Assembly (NCBI GenBank): GCA_049416425.1
Contig: JBMSHD010000036.1
Location: forward strand, 1 to 17,697
Direction: 5' to 3'
DNA length: 17,697 nucleotides
Source: JBMSHD01 sp049416425
GTDB taxonomy: Bacteria; Pseudomonadota; Gammaproteobacteria; Francisellales; Francisellaceae
Under the pieces are notes generated by a model. The model did not search any database. It was not told the DNA's origin and was given only the letters and a program-made list of their open reading frames with translations. The translations under genes were made by a program, and so were the position numbers. Positions 13,842 to 17,697 of the stretch are shown piece by piece; the stretch's first letter is position 1; every line of letters begins with the position of its first letter.

Positions 13842-15839
13842 ATGTTTGGAAAATTAGGGTTTAATGCAGAGACGTTTCCCTTTGTACATGAGATGCCTGT
13901 ATTAATCGCACTTATCTTTACGCTAATCGGTGGCGCGGTTGTCGTTGGTGGAGTGACTTATTACAAGAAGTGGGGTTATCTGTGGCGGGAATGGATCACG
14001 ACGGTTGATCATAAACGAATCGGCGTGATGTATATTGTCGTGGCCTTTGTCATGTTGTTTCGCGGCTTTATCGATGCGGCAATGATGCGATCTCAACAGG
14101 CGCTGTCATCCGGCAGTGACTATGGTTATCTGCCGCCATCTCATTTCGATCAGATCTTCACCGCTCATGGAGTGATCATGATTTTCTTCATGGCCATGCC
14201 GTTGATGTTTGGTCTTGTCAATCTGGTTGTGCCTCTGCAGATCGGTGCTCGCGATGTGGCTTTTCCATTTTTAAATGCGCTGAGTTTCTGGCTGTTTGTC
14301 GTTGGTGTGGCTTTGACCAATATCTCGCTGTTTATCGGTGAGTTTGCCCACACCGGCTGGCTGGCTTATCCGCCTTACTCGGAAATGCAGTTCTCGCCTG
14401 GAGTTGGGGTCGATTATTATCTATGGTCGTTGCAGATATCGGGAATAGGGACGCTGTTGTCGGGAATTAATTTCTTCGTCACCATCGTCAAGATGCGCTG
14501 TCCCGGCATGAAACTGATGAAGATGCCAATTTTTACCTGGACGGTGCTTTGCAGCATGGTTCTTGTTATCGCCGCCTTCCCAATCCTGACGGTTACCTTT
14601 GCCATGCTGTTTTTTGATCGCTATATGGATATGCATTTCTTTACCACCGGAGGCGGAGGTAACCAGATGATGTATGTCAATCTGATCTGGGCTTGGGGGC
14701 ATCCTGAAGTTTATATTCTGGTGCTGCCGGCATTTGGCATATTCTCGGAAGTCGTATCAACCTTCAGTCGCAAAGCGTTGTTTGGTTATGCCACCATGGT
14801 CTGGGCCAGCTTTGCCATTACTGTTTTATCCTTTATTGTCTGGCTCCATCACTTCTTCACCATGGGAGCGGGAGCCAACGTCAACGCCTTCTTTGGGATT
14901 ATGACGATGATTATCGCCGTGCCGACCGGGGTGAAAATTTTCAACTGGCTGTTTACCATGTTTAGAGGGCGCATCACCTTCACCACACCGATGTATTATC
15001 TTATTGGTTTTTTAATCACCTTCACGCTAGGTGGTATGACAGGTGTGCTGTTATCTGTTCCTGGTATTGACTTCCAGATGCATAACTCAGTGTTCTTGAT
15101 TGCGCATTTCCATAACGTTTTAATCGGTGGTGTGGTATTCGGCTTCTTCGCCGGTTTTATCTATTGGTTTCCAAAATTATTCGGTTTTCGTTTGCATGAA
15201 GGGCTTGGAAAATGCGCGTTCTGGTGCTGGCTTGTCGGCTTCTTCGTCGCCTTTATGCCGCTTTATATTTTAGGCATGATGGGTATGACTCGTCGTCTTT
15301 ATCATTACGATGCCTCAACGGGCTTTCAGCCACTTTTAATCGTGGCTGCCTGTGGTGCGGTGATTATCGCCTGTGGTTTAGGTTTTCAAGCCTTGCAGAT
15401 TATCGTCAGCATTAAAAATCGTGAAAAGCTCAGAGATCATACAGGTGATCCATGGGATGGCAGAACGCTGGAATGGGCAACAAGTTCTCCGGCACAGTTC
15501 TATAACTTTGCCCATGATCCTGTGGTTGACTCTCGTGATGCTTTCTGGGCTTATAAACAAAAACTCAAAGCCGGTGAAATAAAACCGGATACACGCCCCT
15601 ATGAGCCGATTCATATGCCAAAATCAACGTCCATGGGCTTTATCATTGCGGCATTTTCGCTGATATTTGGTTTTGCCATGGTCTGGGATATTTACTGGAT
15701 GGTTGCCATCGGTGTCATCGGCATGTTTGCCTCGGTGATCGCCAGATCCTTTAATTATGATATCGATTACTATGTCCAACCCGAAGAAATAAAAGAAATT
15801 GAAGATGCCTGGCATAAAGAGAAGGAGGCACACGCATGA
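13842..15839 (+). CDS. cyoB: Cytochrome bo3 ubiquinol oxidase subunit I
   Basis: Catalytic subunit carrying heme b, heme o3 and CuB; it reduces oxygen to water and pumps protons across the inner membrane. Its 665 residues align with E. coli CyoB with a constant +3 offset at every key residue I could check. Heme b ligands are H109 and H422; heme o3 ligand is H424; CuB ligands are H287, H336 and H337, with the cross-linked tyrosine Y291 (WAWGHPEVY). The D-channel aspartate D138 and K-channel lysine K365 (PTGVKIFNWL) are present. The quinone-site residues R74, D78, H101 and Q104 are all conserved. About 15 membrane segments are expected. It begins 12 nt after cyoA and its stop overlaps the cyoC start (ATGA). 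Confidence 0.98.
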   Translation: MFGKLGFNAETFPFVHEMPVLIALIFTLIGGAVVVGGVTYYKKWGYLWREWITTVDHKRIGVMYIVVAFVMLFRGFIDAAMMRSQQALSSGSDYGYLPPSHFDQIFTAHGVIMIFFMAMPLMFGLVNLVVPLQIGARDVAFPFLNALSFWLFVVGVALTNISLFIGEFAHTGWLAYPPYSEMQFSPGVGVDYYLWSLQISGIGTLLSGINFFVTIVKMRCPGMKLMKMPIFTWTVLCSMVLVIAAFPILTVTFAMLFFDRYMDMHFFTTGGGGNQMMYVNLIWAWGHPEVYILVLPAFGIFSEVVSTFSRKALFGYATMVWASFAITVLSFIVWLHHFFTMGAGANVNAFFGIMTMIIAVPTGVKIFNWLFTMFRGRITFTTPMYYLIGFLITFTLGGMTGVLLSVPGIDFQMHNSVFLIAHFHNVLIGGVVFGFFAGFIYWFPKLFGFRLHEGLGKCAFWCWLVGFFVAFMPLYILGMMGMTRRLYHYDASTGFQPLLIVAACGAVIIACGLGFQALQIIVSIKNREKLRDHTGDPWDGRTLEWATSSPAQFYNFAHDPVVDSRDAFWAYKQKLKAGEIKPDTRPYEPIHMPKSTSMGFIIAAFSLIFGFAMVWDIYWMVAIGVIGMFASVIARSFNYDIDYYVQPEEIKEIEDAWHKEKEAHA

Positions 15840-16444
15840 GTAGCGTAAGTATGGCGACAAACGATCACCAGCACCACGATCATCACTACGATGGCTCCAA
15901 ATACGTATTTGGATTCTGGATTTATATCATGAGCGACTGTGTGCTGTTTTCAGCCATTTTCGCCACCTTTGAAGTATTGAGAAACTCAACGTTTGGCGGT
16001 CCGGGTGCCGGTGATATCGTCTCGCTGCCGTATGTGCTGGCCGAGACGATGTTGCTTTTGACCAGTAGTTTTACCTATGGTCTTGCCATGCTGTCTAAGA
16101 AAAATGGCAATAAAAATGCCGTGCTCGGCTGGTTAATGATTACTTTTATTCTTGGACTCTGCTTTATCGGCATGGAGCTTTATGAGTTTGCCGATCTGAT
16201 TCGTGAGGGCAATAGCTGGTCAAGATCGGCTTTCCTGTCTGCCTTTTTTACTCTGGTTGGCACACATGGACTTCACGTCACCATGGGGCTGATCTGGATG
16301 ATTGTGTTGATGCTTCAGGTTAAAAAACATGGTATCACGCCGGTGACTTCGACGAAGCTGACCTGTCTTGGTTTATTCTGGCATTTTCTGGATATTGTCT
16401 GGATTTTTGTTTTCTCAATCGTCTATCTCATAGGAGCGGCATGA
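15836..16444 (+). CDS. cyoC: Cytochrome bo3 ubiquinol oxidase subunit III
   Basis: A 202-residue inner-membrane subunit (E. coli 204) that stabilises subunit I; it carries no redox centre. The N-terminus is histidine-rich (HQHHDHHYDG), as in E. coli, followed by the conserved FGFWIYIMSDCVLFSAIFATF. Five transmembrane helices are visible. VGTHGLHVTMGLIWM and the closing GLFWHFLDIVWIFVFSIVYL are typical of the COX3/CyoC family. The ATG overlaps the cyoB stop by 4 nt, with GAAGGAGG-like ribosome binding sequence at about 15821-15827 inside cyoB, so expression is coupled to cyoB. Confidence 0.97.
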   Translation: MSSVSMATNDHQHHDHHYDGSKYVFGFWIYIMSDCVLFSAIFATFEVLRNSTFGGPGAGDIVSLPYVLAETMLLLTSSFTYGLAMLSKKNGNKNAVLGWLMITFILGLCFIGMELYEFADLIREGNSWSRSAFLSAFFTLVGTHGLHVTMGLIWMIVLMLQVKKHGITPVTSTKLTCLGLFWHFLDIVWIFVFSIVYLIGAA

Positions 16445-16782
16445 TGTCAAAAGAGCATTTATATGATGAACAAACTGGCATGTCTTATGGCACCTATGGA
16501 TCCTACGTCGTTGGTTTTATACTCTCGATTGTCCTGACTTTAATCGCATTCTGGCTGGTTGGGTTTCATGTTTTACCGAAAACAGGAGCCTATATCGCCA
16601 TCGCCGTTCTTGCCTTGTTACAATTGTTTGTGCAGCTGTATTTCTTCCTTCACCTGGATTTTGGTTCTAAAACACGCTGGAATCTGACGGCATTTATATT
16701 TGCCCTCGTCGTGGTGATTATCTTGGTATTTGGTTCACTGTGGATCATGTATAATCTCAATGAGATGATGATGCCCATGTGA
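16441..16782 (+). CDS. cyoD: Cytochrome bo3 ubiquinol oxidase subunit IV
   Basis: A 113-residue inner-membrane subunit (E. coli 109) needed for assembly of the oxidase and the CuB site. Three transmembrane helices are visible at roughly 21-41, 49-71 and 81-103. The conserved GSYVVGFILSIVLT, LLQLFVQLYFFLHLDF and WNLTAFIFALVVVIILVFGSLWIMYNLN identify the CyoD family. It starts at the first of two adjacent ATGs, overlapping the cyoC TGA by 4 nt. The methionine-rich tail (EMMMPM) is minor but noticeable. Confidence 0.95.
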   Translation: MMSKEHLYDEQTGMSYGTYGSYVVGFILSIVLTLIAFWLVGFHVLPKTGAYIAIAVLALLQLFVQLYFFLHLDFGSKTRWNLTAFIFALVVVIILVFGSLWIMYNLNEMMMPM

Positions 16783-17639
16783 TGAGTATGAAATATATTT
16801 CTGTTGTCAAACCGGGAATTATCATGGGTAATCTCATTACCTTGATTGCCGGTTTTGCTCTGGGGACGGGGGAGAATTTTCAGCCTTTATTGTTGTTATC
16901 AACCCTTACTGGCATGGGGCTTATCATGGCTTCCGGTTGCGTTGTTAATAATTATATTGATCGTGATATCGACAGACTGATGGAGAGGACAAAAAATCGT
17001 GTCTCGGTCACCGGTGAAATTTCACCTGCTGCCATGTTGTTCTATGCTTTAGGGCTTTTGATTGTCGGTGTTGTCATCTTATATTATCTAACCAATGCGC
17101 TAACATTGTTGATGGCAATTTTAGGCTTTGTGTTCTACGTTGTCATCTACAGTCTCTGGCTTAAACGTAAAAACGGTCTGGGCACGATTATGGGCGGGAT
17201 ATCGGGCGCAATGCCGCCGGTTGTCGGTTATGTGGCTGCTAGCAATCGTATCGATATTGGCATGCTTATCCTGTTTCTGATTCTGTTCTTCTGGCAGCTG
17301 CCACATTTCTACGCCATCGCTATCTATCGTGGCAGCGACTATAAGAATGCGGCCATTCCGGTATTACCGTTAAGAAGGGGCGTGGCTTATACGCGGATGA
17401 TGATGGTTATCTATATCATCGCCTTTAGTATTTCCGTTGTGCTGCCGAGTTTATTTGGCTATATGGGTTATGTCTATTTCGGCTTTGCACTTGCGATGAG
17501 CTTGATTTGGCTGGCGGTCGGTATCTTTAGTTTCAATCATGAGCAGGTCAATGCCTGGGCCAGAAAAATGTTTCTTTTATCTATTGTCGCCATCATGCTG
17601 ATCTCGGTGATGATGATAATGCGAGTGATCAATATTTAA
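16782..17639 (+). CDS. cyoE: Protoheme IX farnesyltransferase (heme O synthase)
   Basis: Inner-membrane UbiA-family prenyltransferase that adds a farnesyl group to heme b to give heme O, the active-site heme of the oxidase encoded upstream. The first Asp-rich motif is NNYIDRDIDRLMERTKNR (about residues 56-73), and KRKNGLGTIMGGISGAMPPVVGY follows. The second polar motif is FFWQLPHFYAIAIYRGSDYKNAAIPVLP. About nine transmembrane helices are expected; at 285 residues it is close to the E. coli length (296). The start is uncertain: ATG 16782 forms a TGATG overlap with the cyoD stop, but GTG 16779 and ATG 16788 are in the same frame. I prefer 16782 because stop/start overlaps occur throughout this operon. 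Confidence 0.95.
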   Translation: MSMKYISVVKPGIIMGNLITLIAGFALGTGENFQPLLLLSTLTGMGLIMASGCVVNNYIDRDIDRLMERTKNRVSVTGEISPAAMLFYALGLLIVGVVILYYLTNALTLLMAILGFVFYVVIYSLWLKRKNGLGTIMGGISGAMPPVVGYVAASNRIDIGMLILFLILFFWQLPHFYAIAIYRGSDYKNAAIPVLPLRRGVAYTRMMMVIYIIAFSISVVLPSLFGYMGYVYFGFALAMSLIWLAVGIFSFNHEQVNAWARKMFLLSIVAIMLISVMMIMRVINI

Positions 17640-17697
17640 GGCTTTTTAGCTTTTCTTTCATTCGACACAGGAATCAAGAAGAAGTTATTCTGGTTTG
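17640..17697. other. Region after cyoE, cut by the window end
   Basis: These 58 nt contain no clear terminator hairpin. One minus-strand frame is open from the window edge to a TAA at 17636-17638, about 20 codons ending in RKAKKP. It could be the tail of a convergent gene whose stop overlaps that of cyoE, but so short a frame is open by chance often enough that I do not call it. Confidence 0.2.

Noticed and set aside
1..17697. Hidden mobile element, CRISPR array, toxin-antitoxin pair or defence system
   Set aside because: No transposase, integrase, repeat-spacer pattern, paired small toxin/antitoxin ORFs or defence-type domains were seen; nearly all the DNA is taken up by recognisable core genes.

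Overview
This window reads as ordinary, gene-dense core chromosome of a Gram-negative, aerobic, moderately AT-rich gammaproteobacterium. The evidence is a MEP-pathway IspD, a GshB-type glutathione synthetase, a HemL (C5-pathway) heme enzyme, a DolP-like outer-membrane lipoprotein and a complete cytochrome bo3 quinol oxidase operon. The fused NMN adenylyltransferase/Nudix protein is a family best studied in Francisella, which hints at a Francisella/Thiotrichales-like lineage. That placement is inference; the base composition looks less AT-rich than Francisella itself. I saw no tRNA, rRNA, CRISPR array, transposase or phage gene, and no multi-gene system that looks new.

Layout. Positions 1-686: an AT-rich stretch with one orphan exported small protein on the minus strand (47-388) and an intergenic region with inverted repeats. 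Positions 687-1434: ispD (GTG start) and a likely intrinsic terminator. Positions 1493-5025: a 1015-residue YdiJ-type FAD/Fe-S oxidoreductase and a small membrane-anchored protein of unknown function. Positions 5083-10027: a co-directional run of fmt, gshB, hemL, a double-BON lipoprotein gene and nadM-nudix, with 4-nt stop/start overlaps at fmt/gshB and hemL/dolP. Positions 10092-10295: a 67-residue exported protein with its own good promoter. Positions 10292-12577 (minus strand): an exported HAD-type acid phosphatase, converging on the small gene with overlapping stop codons, and the dipeptidase gene pepD. Positions 12578-12902: a 325-nt divergent promoter region. Positions 12903-17639: cyoABCDE, tightly packed and almost certainly one operon.

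How the genes fit together. CyoA-D form the proton-pumping ubiquinol oxidase and CyoE makes its heme O. HemL, elsewhere in the window, supplies 5-aminolevulinate for heme. The YdiJ-like enzyme probably passes electrons from a 2-hydroxy acid towards the respiratory chain. IspD feeds isoprenoid synthesis, including the quinone side chain and the farnesyl group CyoE uses. Fmt, GshB, NadM-Nudix and PepD are housekeeping enzymes for translation initiation, redox buffering, NAD metabolism and peptide turnover. The least explained items are three small exported or membrane-anchored proteins (47-388, 4600-5025, 10092-10295), the leader mini-ORFs before cyoA and before the 67-residue gene, and several inverted repeats in promoter regions.
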